Source: an uncultured Cytophagales bacterium (GTDB lineage Bacteria > Bacteroidota > Bacteroidia > Cytophagales > Cyclobacteriaceae). From it: a stretch of 64,000 nucleotides of DNA. Where the stretch lies: assembly GCA_913057175.1 (NCBI GenBank), contig CAJXNP010000025.1:1-64000 (forward strand). Reading direction: 5' to 3'. This document shows, piece by piece, positions 45,797-55,361 of this stretch (position 1 is the first letter of the stretch; each line of letters opens with the position of its first letter). Both the position numbers and the translations under genes were made by a program. Under the pieces are notes generated by a model, which ran no database searches, was not told the DNA's origin, and saw nothing but the letters and a program-made list of their open reading frames with translations.

Positions 45797-46822
45797 ATGC
45801 AAGCCGGAAGAAAATACACTTTACTGCAAACCGTTAATTGGGGCCGGAAATACCTGTTTATCTTTCTCATAATCGATTCAATCCCTGTTATCCTTTACCA
45901 ATTCCTCCATTTGGAGTGGCTGACGGTTATTCCGTGGCAACCCATATCGCTTATTGGTATTGCTCTCGCCTTTTACCTGGGATTTAAGAATAATTCATCA
46001 TACGAGCGGCTTTGGGAAGCCCGAAAGATATGGGGCGGTATTGTCAATGCTTCCAGGTCTTTTACGGTTATGGCTCGGGATTTCATCAATAACGACGAAG
46101 CAAAAACAAAACTTGAAGAGGCAGAACTTGAATCTGTCAGACGATCGGTTGTCGACTGCCTAATCGCCTGGATGTACGCCCTCACGTACCAATTGAGAAA
46201 GATTCAACCGTGGGAACACAACTCAATGGCTGATTCAAAATTCAGGGAGTCGCTAGGTATGAATTATAGTGAAGATCTCTTTCAGAATTTGAAGAAATAC
46301 CTTACGGATAATGAGTTTAATTATATCATGAGCAAGGGAAATAAAGCATCTCATTTGCTGAGCATACAATCAAAGAGATTAATGGAATTGCGCAGAAAAG
46401 GCGTCATTGAGCATTTCAGACACCTCGAATTACAAAACCTGATCACTGAATTTTACACCTTACAGGGACAATCCGAAAGGATCAAGAATTTTCCTTTTCC
46501 ACGTCAATACGCTTCAGCCAATTTTAGCTTCGCTACTATTTTTGTCTTACTACTTCCATTTGGCATGCTTAACATTGTTTCGGAATTTGAGCCCTCCCAC
46601 TTTATCTGGCTGGCTATTCCGTTTTCTGTGATATGCTCATGGGTATTCTGGACCATGGAGATGATAGGAGACTACAGCGAAAATCCATTCGAAGGTCTAT
46701 ACAATGACGTACCTATTTCAGCCATGGCAAAAGGTATCGAAGCAGATATTCTGCAAATGCTGGAAGAAACCGACCTTCCTGAACAGCCAAAGCCCCAGGG
46801 GGAATTGCAGATTTTGGTGTGA
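45797..46822 (+). CDS. Bestrophin-like anion channel (UPF0187 family)
   Basis: The 341-residue membrane protein matches bacterial bestrophins, which form pentameric ion channels. It has N-terminal helices (RKYLFIFLIIDSIPVILY), the conserved stretch IGIALAFYLGFKNNSSYERLWEARK and a C-terminal pair of helices (FATIFVLLLPFGML) followed by ENPFEGLYNDVPI, where bestrophins hold a conserved acidic cluster. It stands alone: its neighbours run in the opposite direction and are unrelated. Confidence 0.9.
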   Translation: MQAGRKYTLLQTVNWGRKYLFIFLIIDSIPVILYQFLHLEWLTVIPWQPISLIGIALAFYLGFKNNSSYERLWEARKIWGGIVNASRSFTVMARDFINNDEAKTKLEEAELESVRRSVVDCLIAWMYALTYQLRKIQPWEHNSMADSKFRESLGMNYSEDLFQNLKKYLTDNEFNYIMSKGNKASHLLSIQSKRLMELRRKGVIEHFRHLELQNLITEFYTLQGQSERIKNFPFPRQYASANFSFATIFVLLLPFGMLNIVSEFEPSHFIWLAIPFSVICSWVFWTMEMIGDYSENPFEGLYNDVPISAMAKGIEADILQMLEETDLPEQPKPQGELQILV

Positions 46823-46880
46823 CAAATCATTGGGGACAGGGAAATGAGGCATTGGTGCGGTTTTTTTGTTGCTGGTTTCT

Positions 46881-47537
46881 GGTTGATTGGTTAATTAAGT
46901 TGATTGGGTGAATGAAACAAGAATCAAAGCTAATAAGGATATTATTGAGGCAAACCTACCCAGTTATTGGTTAGCAGTTTATAGCAATGTATCTCACAGC
47001 TGTCATTGCGCATGATCATATAGAGTCCATCGCTATCATATTCATTTTTAAATGTGAATAATGTATCAATCGTAAATCGTTGGTTAAAAAAATTCTTTTT
47101 GGGAATGTCCACTTTCAGTTGATACTCCCGATTGAACTTTTCTATTTTCCAACTTCCTTTCTGACTAAAGATGTCTCTATCATCATTGCTTGGAAAAATA
47201 CAGCTCTTATCCAGCTTGAGATCAAAAGCATTTGTATAAAATGTTCTTAAATAGGAAGAATCCTCTTTGTAAATGATGTATTCAATCACCCACCCTCCGG
47301 CCAATCTGTTCTCAGCTATATTATTTGTTTCACAAGAAATAAATAAAACAAGAACACCCAATAAGAGTGATAAATGGTTAAGAGTTCTCATAAAAAATTG
47401 AAAATCCTGTTTCAAAAAAACATCTTCAATATAATAGAAAAAAGCTCAATAGCATTAACACTACCTTTATAGGGGACTTTCGAGATTTAAGAAGTAATCC
47501 ACCTATTCCCTCCATTCACTTAATTAACCAATCAACC
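46881..47537. repeat. 20-bp inverted repeats flanking a lipoprotein gene
   Basis: GGTTGATTGGTTAATTAAGT (46881-46900) recurs as an exact reverse complement at 47518-47537. The only gene between them is the lipoprotein at 46942-47391. The outer side of the right copy grades into 25-bp tandem repeats. No transposase lies between them. Confidence 0.7.
46942..47391 (-). CDS. Hypothetical lipoprotein between inverted repeats
   Basis: About 149 residues from the ATG at 47391, which gives a lipoprotein signal with lipobox FISC. An ATG at 47415 would add eight residues. The mature part (LAGGWVIEYIIYKEDSS ... GSWKIEKF ... DGLYMIMRN) has the strand pattern of lipocalin-like small Bacteroidota lipoproteins. 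No firm family can be given. It lies between inverted repeats and has no partner gene on its strand. Confidence 0.65.
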   Translation of the reverse strand: MRTLNHLSLLLGVLVLFISCETNNIAENRLAGGWVIEYIIYKEDSSYLRTFYTNAFDLKLDKSCIFPSNDDRDIFSQKGSWKIEKFNREYQLKVDIPKKNFFNQRFTIDTLFTFKNEYDSDGLYMIMRNDSCEIHCYKLLTNNWVGLPQ

Positions 47538-47610
47538 CAATAACTTAATCTACTCAATAACCCAATAACTTAATCTACTCAATAACCCAATAACTTAATC
47601 TACTCAATAA
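47536..47610. repeat. Three perfect 25-bp tandem repeats
   Basis: The unit CCCAATAACTTAATCTACTC plus AATAA occurs three times without change (47536, 47561, 47586), followed by a partial fourth. The region is non-coding, between the lipoprotein gene and the next + strand gene at 47740. The rest of that 350-bp gap shows no clear signal. Confidence 0.8.
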
Positions 47611-47739
47611 CTCAATAACCATTAGCCAGCTTCACTCCTTCCATATCCCGATTCAGAACTTCCATTTTCAGACTGGTAAATTGTTCGTTTCTCTTGTCGG
47701 AGAAATTTAGTTGCTTTAATTAACGAATTTTAAGCAACC

Positions 47740-48978
47740 GTGAAGCAAACCTTTTTCATATCGTTGATCCTTTCTTTTCCCCAGCATTTGTTTGCCCAAA
47801 ACACCGAACACTTCATTTACGGTACTATTTACACGATTGATGACAAATCCTACACAGGAACCATCCGGTGGGATGATGAAGAGGTGTTTTGGTCAGACTT
47901 TTTCAACGCAACCAAACCTGCCAATAAATACCATGAATATCTCGATGAGTCCAACATGGTCAAGAGTATTCAGAAATGGTTTTCGTGGGATTCCGATGAG
48001 GACGAAGAACATGAAAATCATATGGCTATGCATAAGCAATCTGATGAGCTGGTACATATCTGGGTTTGCCAGTTTGGCGACATACAAACCCTTCAAATTA
48101 CCGGTAGGGAAAAGGTTGACCTCACCCTGAAAAATGGCGATTTGTATCATTTATCTGGTGGATCTAATGACCTGAATACAGAAATTAACATCATGGATAC
48201 AAAGCTGGGTGAGTTGACTTTGCAATGGGATCGTATCAAGCGAGTGGACTTTAGCAAAACCCCTGATAATTTGTCCACCACCTGGGGAAATCCACTTTTC
48301 GGAACAGTCTATACAACAAAAGGCGAATTTACCGGCTTTATTCAATGGGACCACGATGAGCGATTAACAATAGATAAACTGGATGGAAGAACGGTTGATG
48401 GTGAAATTTCTATAGACTTCGGCAATATCCAAAGTATAACTAAAACAGAAAATGGAAGCCTGATATCGCTAAATTCTGATCGTGAGATCAATTTATCAGG
48501 TTCAAATGATGTGAATGAAAAGAACAGGGGAATTGTCGTGACAATAGATGACCTGGGAAGAGTAGACATTCCATGGAGCATATTTAAAAAACTGGAATTT
48601 ACCGATGCCGGCCGTAATGCATTGCCATCCTATTTGTCATTCAAAAAACCGGCGCCATTAAGTGGTAAGGTTGTCCGTAAAGACGGGACTTCGGTAAGTG
48701 GGCGACTGGCTTATGACCTGGATGAGGAAATGGATTTTGAAATGATACAGGGCAAGGATGAAGACCTTGAATATTCTGTCATCATGAAAAACATTTCTAA
48801 AATTACTCCGAAGAACTTTAGCTATAGTCAAATAGATTTGAAAAACGGGAAAACCCTGTTGATTGGTGGAAGCCATGATGTATCGGAATACAACAGCGGG
48901 GTTTTAATATTTGAAAATGAAAAACAGGAACCCTCACACGTTAAATGGAATAATGTTAAAGAGGTAGTGTTTAACTGA
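47740..48978 (+). CDS. Secreted protein with internal beta repeats, unknown function
   Basis: The 412-residue product begins at a GTG giving the signal peptide KQTFFISLILSFPQHLFAQ. The mature protein has at least three similar units, each starting like GTIRWDDEEVFWSDFF, GFIQWDHDERLTIDKLDG or GRLAYDLDEEMDFEMIQG. Between them are repeated segments such as LKNGDLYHLSGGSNDLN, LNSDREINLSGSNDVNE and LKNGKTLLIGGSHDVSE. This suggests a repeated beta-sheet scaffold in the cell envelope. I do not recognise a named family. The next gene follows after 18 bp and is likely cotranscribed. Confidence 0.7.
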   Translation: MKQTFFISLILSFPQHLFAQNTEHFIYGTIYTIDDKSYTGTIRWDDEEVFWSDFFNATKPANKYHEYLDESNMVKSIQKWFSWDSDEDEEHENHMAMHKQSDELVHIWVCQFGDIQTLQITGREKVDLTLKNGDLYHLSGGSNDLNTEINIMDTKLGELTLQWDRIKRVDFSKTPDNLSTTWGNPLFGTVYTTKGEFTGFIQWDHDERLTIDKLDGRTVDGEISIDFGNIQSITKTENGSLISLNSDREINLSGSNDVNEKNRGIVVTIDDLGRVDIPWSIFKKLEFTDAGRNALPSYLSFKKPAPLSGKVVRKDGTSVSGRLAYDLDEEMDFEMIQGKDEDLEYSVIMKNISKITPKNFSYSQIDLKNGKTLLIGGSHDVSEYNSGVLIFENEKQEPSHVKWNNVKEVVFN

Positions 48979-48996
48979 TTAAGTATTACTAAAAAC

Positions 48997-49500
48997 ATGA
49001 AAAAAGAAAGACCCATCTACCTGATTCTTGGAATTGTAACTGTCTTCTTATTCGCTTTTGAACTTGAGACTTCGGTTGATGAAAACAAAGTATTCAAAGA
49101 CCTTGATATCGACGGAATTCAAAATGTTCTGGTCAATACTTCCGCTAATATTTACTTTTTATATGCGGAAGAAAGCGATCTCAAGGTAGAAGGCAATAGT
49201 GAATTAATTGAAAACCTGGAAATAGTAAAAATTGGGCAGGATCTGGTTGTTCAGATAAAGCGAACATATAATCCGGTTAAGCTGTTAAAATTGGCGTATC
49301 TGAGTCGCCAACCCTTAAACATTTATTTTCATGCACCACAGGCAAAAGAAATGAAAGTGATCAACAGGGATAAATTTGCGAAGAGCCATTCTTACGAAAG
49401 CGAGCTAAGAAAAATGGTTGTATTACAAAGTCCGAAGCTATTCACAAATAATATAATTCAAGGTGCAACCTGTTCTACACTAAGCACATCTATTCTATAG
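48997..49500 (+). CDS. DUF2807-like short secreted protein
   Basis: The 167-residue protein has one N-terminal hydrophobic segment (6-22). It continues with FKDLDIDGIQNVLVNTSANIYFLYAEESDLKVEGNSELIENLEI, which resembles the start of DUF2807 (head GIN domain) adhesin-like proteins. Those are usually longer and form a beta-helix, so this may be a shortened or frameshifted member: the last 35 residues no longer look like that fold. It lies 18 bp after the previous gene and before a terminator. Confidence 0.6.
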   Translation: MKKERPIYLILGIVTVFLFAFELETSVDENKVFKDLDIDGIQNVLVNTSANIYFLYAEESDLKVEGNSELIENLEIVKIGQDLVVQIKRTYNPVKLLKLAYLSRQPLNIYFHAPQAKEMKVINRDKFAKSHSYESELRKMVVLQSPKLFTNNIIQGATCSTLSTSIL

Positions 49501-49550
49501 AATAAGACAAACTAGTGGATCATCTTCATACATATTCGATCACCTAAGTG

Positions 49551-49580
49551 AAAACCCGGCTTGAATCCCCGGGTTTTTTT
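49551..49580 (+). terminator. Rho-independent terminator
   Basis: AACCCGG and CCGGGTT pair around a 9-nt loop and a run of seven T follows (49574-49580). It lies 51 bp after the stop of the preceding gene. From here to 49844 I see no other feature. Confidence 0.85.
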
Positions 49581-49838
49581 ATTGATTTTTTTTTGATTTA
49601 AAAGGTTTAAACCTTGTTGCCATTCAACCTTTTGATTTCAACCTGAAGAACTTGTTCGGTTTTTAGCAATTTTTTATAAGCATTTAATTTATCACACATG
49701 CATGCCGAAATAATTCCACAAGAGAAACGGATATGAATCTATCCATCGTCCAATTTATTTATCAAGTTATTATTCTTTGGTTGGCTCAATTCAATTAAAA
49801 TAAAATTTGGCTAACTAAGCTCCATCCATATTCTTTTG

Positions 49839-49859
49839 TACTTTTGCAACTGTGTTGCA
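49839..49859 (+). promoter_or_regulatory. Zur-like operator on the -7 box of the ZnuD-like gene
   Basis: TGCAACTGTGTTGCA (49845-49859) is a perfect 15-bp palindrome with a 3-nt centre. TACTTTTG (49839-49846) fits the -7 consensus TAnnTTTG and overlaps its left edge, so a bound repressor would cover the promoter. The same palindrome occurs at four other sites in this window, all in front of metal-related genes. Confidence 0.8.
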
Positions 49860-49871
49860 TTAATAAAGTGG

Positions 49872-52223
49872 ATGAAAACCATATCTCTAATTATATTTTT
49901 ACACCTAACATTATTTTCGATGGCTGATGGCGTATGGAAGGGACCGTTTAAAATTACCGGCCATGTACATTCATCAGATGGTGAAACCCTGCCCGGGGCA
50001 AATGTTAAACTAAATAACGAGTTAATTGCTGTCACCGATTTCAATGGTGATTTCAGAATAGATGGCCTTAAACAAGGTGAATATGAGCTGTCATTTTCTT
50101 ATATCGGGTTTGATAGCGTAAAAATAAAGGTTTCGTTAGTCAGCAAAGACATTCATCTCGATGTCAATATGCATGAGAAAAGCGAAAGGCTTGACGAGGT
50201 GATCGTCATTGGAGATCATTACAAAACCGGCAGAATTGAACAGTCAATGACATCTATTTCCGTAGATGAGAATTTTATAAAAAGTCAAAACTCAGGCACA
50301 TTAATGAATTCTATTGAAAAGTTACCGGGGATAAGTTCGATTAACACGGGGGTTGGCATAGCAAAGCCTGTTATTAGAGGAATGAGCTTCAACAGGGTGA
50401 TCGTATTGGACAAAGGTATCAAACAGGAAGGTCAACAATGGGGAGCTGATCATGGCCTGGAATTGGATCAATATGATATAGAACAATTGGAAATAGTGAA
50501 GGGGCCATCCTCTTTGCTTTATGGATCAGATGGCATTGGAGGAGCAATCAGGATTTTACCTCCGGAAATTCCGAATGTAGAGAAGATCTCAGGAGATGCA
50601 TTTTTAACCTACAAATCGAATAATGACCTTTTTGGAGGCAGTGTGAAGTTAGAGGGAAAAAAGAAAAATTATTTCTTTAGAGGAAGGGTTTCGGGACAGA
50701 GCTTTGGAGACTATACTGTTCCGGCATCAGATTTTACTTACAATGGTTATGTGCTACCTATTTACGATCATAAACTTAAAAACACCGCCGGAAATGAAAT
50801 CGATTTCAGCTTAACCGGTGGGATGGTTGGAGACAATTTCAATACATCGGTAACAGTGAGTAATTTCAACCAAAAAGCCGGGTTATTTCCCGGAGCTACC
50901 GGTATCCCAAGGGAATATCAGCTGGAACCCGATGGTTCCAACCGAAATATTGATTTGCCCAGGCAACTTATCAATCATTTAAAAATCATATCGAACTCAA
51001 TTCTATACTTTGACAAAAACTGGTTGACCATCGACGCAGGTTATCAGTTTAACGATCGCAAGGAAGAGGGCGCTCCTCATGCACACGGGTATCAACCCAC
51101 ACCAGACGGGAACCTGGCATTAGGCCTGAAGCTCCATACCTTATCTGCCAACGTTGCTTTTAATCATACCATTTCTGAAAAAGTTTACAATATCTACGGA
51201 TTTCAAGGCCAATACCAGGAAAATACACAGGAAGGATTCGAGTTTCTGTTACCAGATTTCTATTCAAAACAGGCTGGATTTTATGCTTACAGCGAACTCG
51301 CTGTCAGCAATAGCCTTACACTCAATGCCGGATTACGATATGATTGGGGAAACAGGGATATAAAGGAACATATTGAACCGGACTATTCTACCATTGAAGA
51401 GGGTGACAGCATTGTTCGGAATGGATATATAAATCGAAATTTTAACGACTTGTCTGCTGCATTAGGATTATCGTTTTATCCTAGCAATCACCTAAACATA
51501 AAGGCAAATCTGGGCACCAGTTTCAGGATGCCCACCACCGCTGAGCTAGCATCCAATGGTATCCATCACGGCACCTTCCGGCATGAAAAAGGGGATTCAA
51601 CCTTAAACTCCGAAAGAGGTATTCAATTTGATTTGAACTTTACCTATACCGAAAGGCCATTTTATTTTTCATTCTCGCCTTTCATAGGATATTTCCACAA
51701 CTATATTTATCTAAGTCCACAAACCTACTTTTCTCCACTGCCAGGAGGCGGGCAACTTTACCAATATCGTCAAAATGATGCAATATTCACCGGTTTCGAG
51801 TTTACGGCCGAATGGCACCTGACAAAAAAATTGTTGTTTAGAAATTACACCGAATTCGTGTGGAATAAAAACATTGATACCTACCTTCCTTTACCATTTA
51901 CCCCTCCTTTTTCAGCTTTAGGAGAGTTAGCATATGATTTTAGTGCTGAGAAGAAAGACCACAAGTACATGGCAATCATCACCTACCAATACTTTGCTGC
52001 ACAAAACAGGGTAGACAGGAACGAACAAACCACACCTGGTTATGGCTTGCTAAGCGCAGGCCTGAAATTTACCTACCTAATCAGTGGTAAATCCATAAAT
52101 TTTAATCTGTCCGCCAACAATTTACTTAATACGCAATACATGAACCACATGAGCAGGTACCGTTTGCTCAACCTCTTTGAACAAGGCAGGAATGTGGTGC
52201 TTTCGATACAGATTCCCCTATAA
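49872..52223 (+). CDS. ZnuD-like TonB-dependent metal receptor
   Basis: About 783 residues from the ATG at 49872. An upstream ATG (49836) is rejected because the operator lies inside that extension. Domains: signal peptide (MKTISLIIFLHLTLFSMADG), carboxypeptidase-regulatory-like domain, plug with KLPGISSINTGVGIAKPVIRGMSFNRVIVLD and QGQQWGADHG-type segment, and a beta-barrel. GADHGLELDQYDIEQLEIVKGPSSLLYG is typical of ZnuD and related zinc receptors. A Zur-like operator covers its promoter, and the next gene encodes a His-rich lipoprotein under the same operator type. It probably imports zinc or a zinc complex under starvation. Confidence 0.88.
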   Translation: MKTISLIIFLHLTLFSMADGVWKGPFKITGHVHSSDGETLPGANVKLNNELIAVTDFNGDFRIDGLKQGEYELSFSYIGFDSVKIKVSLVSKDIHLDVNMHEKSERLDEVIVIGDHYKTGRIEQSMTSISVDENFIKSQNSGTLMNSIEKLPGISSINTGVGIAKPVIRGMSFNRVIVLDKGIKQEGQQWGADHGLELDQYDIEQLEIVKGPSSLLYGSDGIGGAIRILPPEIPNVEKISGDAFLTYKSNNDLFGGSVKLEGKKKNYFFRGRVSGQSFGDYTVPASDFTYNGYVLPIYDHKLKNTAGNEIDFSLTGGMVGDNFNTSVTVSNFNQKAGLFPGATGIPREYQLEPDGSNRNIDLPRQLINHLKIISNSILYFDKNWLTIDAGYQFNDRKEEGAPHAHGYQPTPDGNLALGLKLHTLSANVAFNHTISEKVYNIYGFQGQYQENTQEGFEFLLPDFYSKQAGFYAYSELAVSNSLTLNAGLRYDWGNRDIKEHIEPDYSTIEEGDSIVRNGYINRNFNDLSAALGLSFYPSNHLNIKANLGTSFRMPTTAELASNGIHHGTFRHEKGDSTLNSERGIQFDLNFTYTERPFYFSFSPFIGYFHNYIYLSPQTYFSPLPGGGQLYQYRQNDAIFTGFEFTAEWHLTKKLLFRNYTEFVWNKNIDTYLPLPFTPPFSALGELAYDFSAEKKDHKYMAIITYQYFAAQNRVDRNEQTTPGYGLLSAGLKFTYLISGKSINFNLSANNLLNTQYMNHMSRYRLLNLFEQGRNVVLSIQIPL

Positions 52224-52275
52224 ACCCATGAAATTGCCGTCAATGGAATGAAAAGAATTTTTTATCAAATAATTA

Positions 52276-52318
52276 CGCAACATAGTTGCGTTTAATAGAT
52301 TAATGCAACATATTTGCA
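52276..52318 (+). promoter_or_regulatory. Tandem Zur-like operators covering a promoter
   Basis: CGCAACATAGTTGCG (52276-52290) and TGCAACATATTTGCA (52304-52318) are the same palindrome type, centres 28 bp apart. The TTG at 52286-52288 and CATATTTG at 52309-52316 are 20 bp apart, like a -33/-7 pair, so one operator overlaps each promoter element. They lie 22 bp upstream of the DUF4625-like gene. Confidence 0.8.
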
Positions 52319-52339
52319 TAAACAAAAATTTTAGAATTT

Positions 52340-53263
52340 ATGAAAACAACACTATCTGGCTTGGGAATAATTTTATCAATCGCATTCCTGACATTCTTAA
52401 GCAGTTGTGACGATAACGGTGAAAATATCGTAGATACAGAGGCTCCGGTCATAGAGGTGGAGGATCCGGTAAATGGTGAATATTTTCCGGCAGGTGAACA
52501 TGTGCATTTTGAAGGAATGATCACGGATAATGAAGGCCTCGCCACATTTAATGTCAATATTCACAACAACTTTGACGGCCACGATCACGGCAGAGTAGCT
52601 GCCACGAGCGAAGATCCTGCCCTTATCAAATGGTCTTTCGACGAGAGCTTTGAGATACCGGGTAATCCTAAAAATTATGAAGCCCACCTACATGATGAAA
52701 TTGAAATACCTTCCGAAACAATGGCTGGCCCTTATCATTTCATTGTACAAGCCATTGATGCTGAGGGCAACTCTACGTCATTTCAGGATGGAAGCGCAAT
52801 TGAATTGGGAATTTATATCACAAACGATTCTCAGCCTGTCGTCGATATCACCAATCTGGATGGTGACGAACTTGAGATAGAAGTTGACGAAGTTTTCATG
52901 GTTGAAGGTGAGGTTACAGATCCTACAACGGGTGAATACGAAGGCTTTCATAGTATGGAAATTGTATTGGGTGAAGAAGCTCATGAAGATCACGACCATG
53001 ATCACGAAGGGGGTAGAATTGCCGAAGAACATGAACCTTTGATCGATTTCGATATCGAAGAAGAAGATTTGGACAACTATATGATCGATGGAAAAATCTC
53101 ATTGACAACCATCTTTGAAGAAATTGGATTTACTCTTTCCCAAGAGATGAAGGATGAATTAGCGGAGGAAGAAATAGATCACCTGCTACTCACGATACGA
53201 GTTCAGGATGAACAAGGGAACATTACAGTTGAAAATACTGATGTTCACATACACGAGGAATAA
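52340..53263 (+). CDS. DUF4625-like His-rich metal-binding lipoprotein
   Basis: The 307-residue lipoprotein (lipobox LSSC, Cys23) has two repeated Ig-like domains of DUF4625 type: DTEAPVIEVEDPVNGEYFPAGEHVHF and NNFDGHDHGR in the first, and a second with HEDHDHDHEGG near residue 215. The His/Asp clusters suit binding of zinc or a similar metal at the cell surface or in the periplasm. It has its own double operator 22 bp upstream, so it is made when the metal is scarce and probably feeds the receptor encoded just before it. Confidence 0.85.
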   Translation: MKTTLSGLGIILSIAFLTFLSSCDDNGENIVDTEAPVIEVEDPVNGEYFPAGEHVHFEGMITDNEGLATFNVNIHNNFDGHDHGRVAATSEDPALIKWSFDESFEIPGNPKNYEAHLHDEIEIPSETMAGPYHFIVQAIDAEGNSTSFQDGSAIELGIYITNDSQPVVDITNLDGDELEIEVDEVFMVEGEVTDPTTGEYEGFHSMEIVLGEEAHEDHDHDHEGGRIAEEHEPLIDFDIEEEDLDNYMIDGKISLTTIFEEIGFTLSQEMKDELAEEEIDHLLLTIRVQDEQGNITVENTDVHIHEE

Positions 53264-53303
53264 TAATTCGTTTTCATAGGAGTTATTAGAATAGTTAAGA
53301 TGA

Positions 53304-53334
53304 AAAAAGGCAGGATTGATCGTCCTGCCTTTTT
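53304..53334 (+). terminator. Rho-independent terminator after DUF4625-like gene
   Basis: AAAAAGGCAGGA pairs with TCCTGCCTTTTT around a 7-nt loop, 41 bp after the stop codon. A and T tracts on both sides would also let it work on the minus strand. Confidence 0.85.
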
Positions 53335-53419
53335 ATGTGTAATAGTTCCGCCTTGATTTGACAAATTGATCCAAAAAATTGTAAGAATGTATATTTAAAA
53401 GCTCCAATGTTCAATAAGT

Positions 53420-53508
53420 CAAATAACAAATAAATCACAGTGCTGAATACCCAAAATTCAAATGTTTGACAATCTGATCATTGAATTTGGATATTTATTT
53501 GTCTTTTG
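53420..53508. repeat. AT-rich imperfect inverted repeat in 350-bp gap
   Basis: CAAATAACAAATAAATCAC (53420-53438) is mostly complementary to GATATTTATTTGTCTTTTG (53490-53508), and inner arms AAATTCAA and TTGAATTT also pair. It resembles a dispersed intergenic repeat. The rest of 53264-53614 holds only the terminator. Confidence 0.45.
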
Positions 53509-53614
53509 TGTTTTGAAATTTGTGGTATTGATCAACAACCCTTCAAGATTCCTCACAAATTTGGCTTGATCTCAATATAGCTTCCTTGCCAATTTCAGCA
53601 TTCATAGAATAGGA

Positions 53615-54034
53615 TCAATTATCAGAGATGCAATTTGGACAAGTACCTTCGGAGTAAAACTGACTTACGCCCATTTCGTATTTGGCCAGGGATTTCAGGT
53701 ATTCTGCTGGCAATTCCGGCAGGCAAATGATCTCTCCGCAGATAACACACCGCATATGTGGATGAGCTGCTTTCATTTTCCTTTTTCGTTCTTTGAACAC
53801 AAAAAAGGATGTTCCGTTGATATTAATGAATTTTAAGACAAACCCCTTTTTTATAAAAATGTTCAACGTTCGGTAAATGGTTACACGATCAATTTTCTCC
53901 CGAAAACGCCGTTCGATTTCCGATAGAGCATGCGATTTGGTGTTCTTCATCAAAAAACCAAGGATCTTCATCCGTTGTTCTGTTATTCTGCATCCATGTT
54001 TTTGTAAAACTACTTCCGGACTTATGTTTTCCAC
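53615..54034 (-). CDS. Fur-family metalloregulator (Zur candidate), last gene of metal operon
   Basis: The 139-residue protein has the Fur winged helix (residues ~1-85; ITEQRMKILGFL, HALSEIERRF, DRVTIYRTLNIFIKKGFV) and the metal-binding dimer domain with HPHMRCVICGE (His and a CxxC) and a second CxxC in GTCPNC. The two CxxC pairs form the structural zinc site common in Zur and many Fur proteins. It ends the minus-strand operon that begins with the double operator at 60130-60182, 27 bp after the COG0523 gene. It would be autoregulated if it is the regulator. Confidence 0.9.
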   Translation of the reverse strand: MENISPEVVLQKHGCRITEQRMKILGFLMKNTKSHALSEIERRFREKIDRVTIYRTLNIFIKKGFVLKFININGTSFFVFKERKRKMKAAHPHMRCVICGEIICLPELPAEYLKSLAKYEMGVSQFYSEGTCPNCISDN

Positions 54035-54060
54035 TTTGTCTTAGGTTTTAGCTAAATGAT

Positions 54061-55266
54061 TCAAATGGGCCATTCATCCTTGATTTTCTTTTCCACGGTT
54101 ACGAAAGGCATTGTAAAATCATCACAAAGGCAATCTTTTAACTCATTTGTTATTTTTTCTTCATTCAATTCCTGACCAATGATCACGATTTCATTCATTC
54201 TATCGCCATATTTTTTATCCCATTTTTTCATGATATCCTCTTGATTCTCCATGTAATAGGGATTGGTAGCCTTTTCATTTAGTGGCACCGAAGCCCACCG
54301 CCTGCCGTAAGACTCCGCTTTGAGCGATCCTCCTGCCTGGCTCCACATTAGTGCCTGGTTGGGTCGGGAGGCTAACCAGAAAAGCCCTTTGCTTCGAATG
54401 ATATTGGCAGGCCATTTTCGTTGAACATAATGCCAAAATTTTTCCGGGTCGAAAGGCCTTCGATCCCTGAAGACAAACGAAGAGATTCCGTATTCTTCCG
54501 TCTCAGGGGTATGTTCATTATTTAACTCTTTGATCCAGCCTGCAGACTGCTCTGCTTTGTCATAGTCAAAAAGTTTCGTATTGAGAATAGTCCTGGGCTC
54601 CACTTTGCCAAAGGTGGTTCTGATAATACCGGCCTCCGGATTCAGTTTGGTGAGCATGCCTTCCAGTAAATCAAGTTGCTGCTTATCCACCAGGTCGGTT
54701 TTGTTAAGGACGATGACATTGGCAAACTCCACCTGGTCCGTAAGCAGGTTTACAATGGTGCGCTGGTCTTGGTCATCATCTGTCATTTGGCGGTCAAGGA
54801 TCGTATCCGAACTTCCAAAATCTTTAAAGAAATTAAAAGCATCAACGACTGTTACCATGGTATCCAATCGGGTAAAGCGTGTCAGGTCGTACAATTCATC
54901 GCCCATGGCAAATGAAAATGTCTGGGCAACCGGTATGGGTTCGGAAATCCCGGTGCTTTCGATTAACAGATAGTCAAACTTATTCATTTTGGCAAGCTTT
55001 TCCACCTCGATCATGAGATCTTCACGAAGGGTACAACAAATACATCCATTGCTCATTTCCACCAGTTTTTCATCTGTTCGGGAAAACTTGATTTCATTTT
55101 GAACTAATTGACTGTCAATATTTACTTCGCTCATGTCATTGACAATCACGGCGACTTTTAGCCCCTCCCGATTATTTAAAACATGATTCAGCAGAGTTGT
55201 TTTTCCAGCTCCCAGAAAACCGCTTAGGATGGTGACGGGTAATTTTTTCTTTTCTGATAAATTCAT
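54061..55266 (-). CDS. COG0523 (CobW-family) metallochaperone GTPase, copy 1
   Basis: The 401-residue G3E GTPase has the P-loop [12 protein letters not shown] (~17-28), the metal-binding CxCC motif in [11 protein letters not shown], the conserved ESTGISEP, and NKTD for guanine recognition. The C-terminal CobW domain follows (from ~265, with PFDPEKFW and [11 protein letters not shown]). Zur-controlled COG0523 proteins deliver zinc to client enzymes when zinc is scarce, and the operon context points to that role. Related members serve cobalt or nitrile hydratase, so the metal is inferred. Confidence 0.93.
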   Translation of the reverse strand: MNLSEKKKLPVTILSGFLGAGKTTLLNHVLNNREGLKVAVIVNDMSEVNIDSQLVQNEIKFSRTDEKLVEMSNGCICCTLREDLMIEVEKLAKMNKFDYLLIESTGISEPIPVAQTFSFAMGDELYDLTRFTRLDTMVTVVDAFNFFKDFGSSDTILDRQMTDDDQDQRTIVNLLTDQVEFANVIVLNKTDLVDKQQLDLLEGMLTKLNPEAGIIRTTFGKVEPRTILNTKLFDYDKAEQSAGWIKELNNEHTPETEEYGISSFVFRDRRPFDPEKFWHYVQRKWPANIIRSKGLFWLASRPNQALMWSQAGGSLKAESYGRRWASVPLNEKATNPYYMENQEDIMKKWDKKYGDRMNEIVIIGQELNEEKITNELKDCLCDDFTMPFVTVEKKIKDEWPI

Positions 55267-55361
55267 GATGTTAAAAGGTTAATTAGTGTGCCTGAAAGAA
55301 TTTGATCAATTTTATCAGTCCCACTCACTTCTTTAAATATTATTATCCACATAGTTTACAC

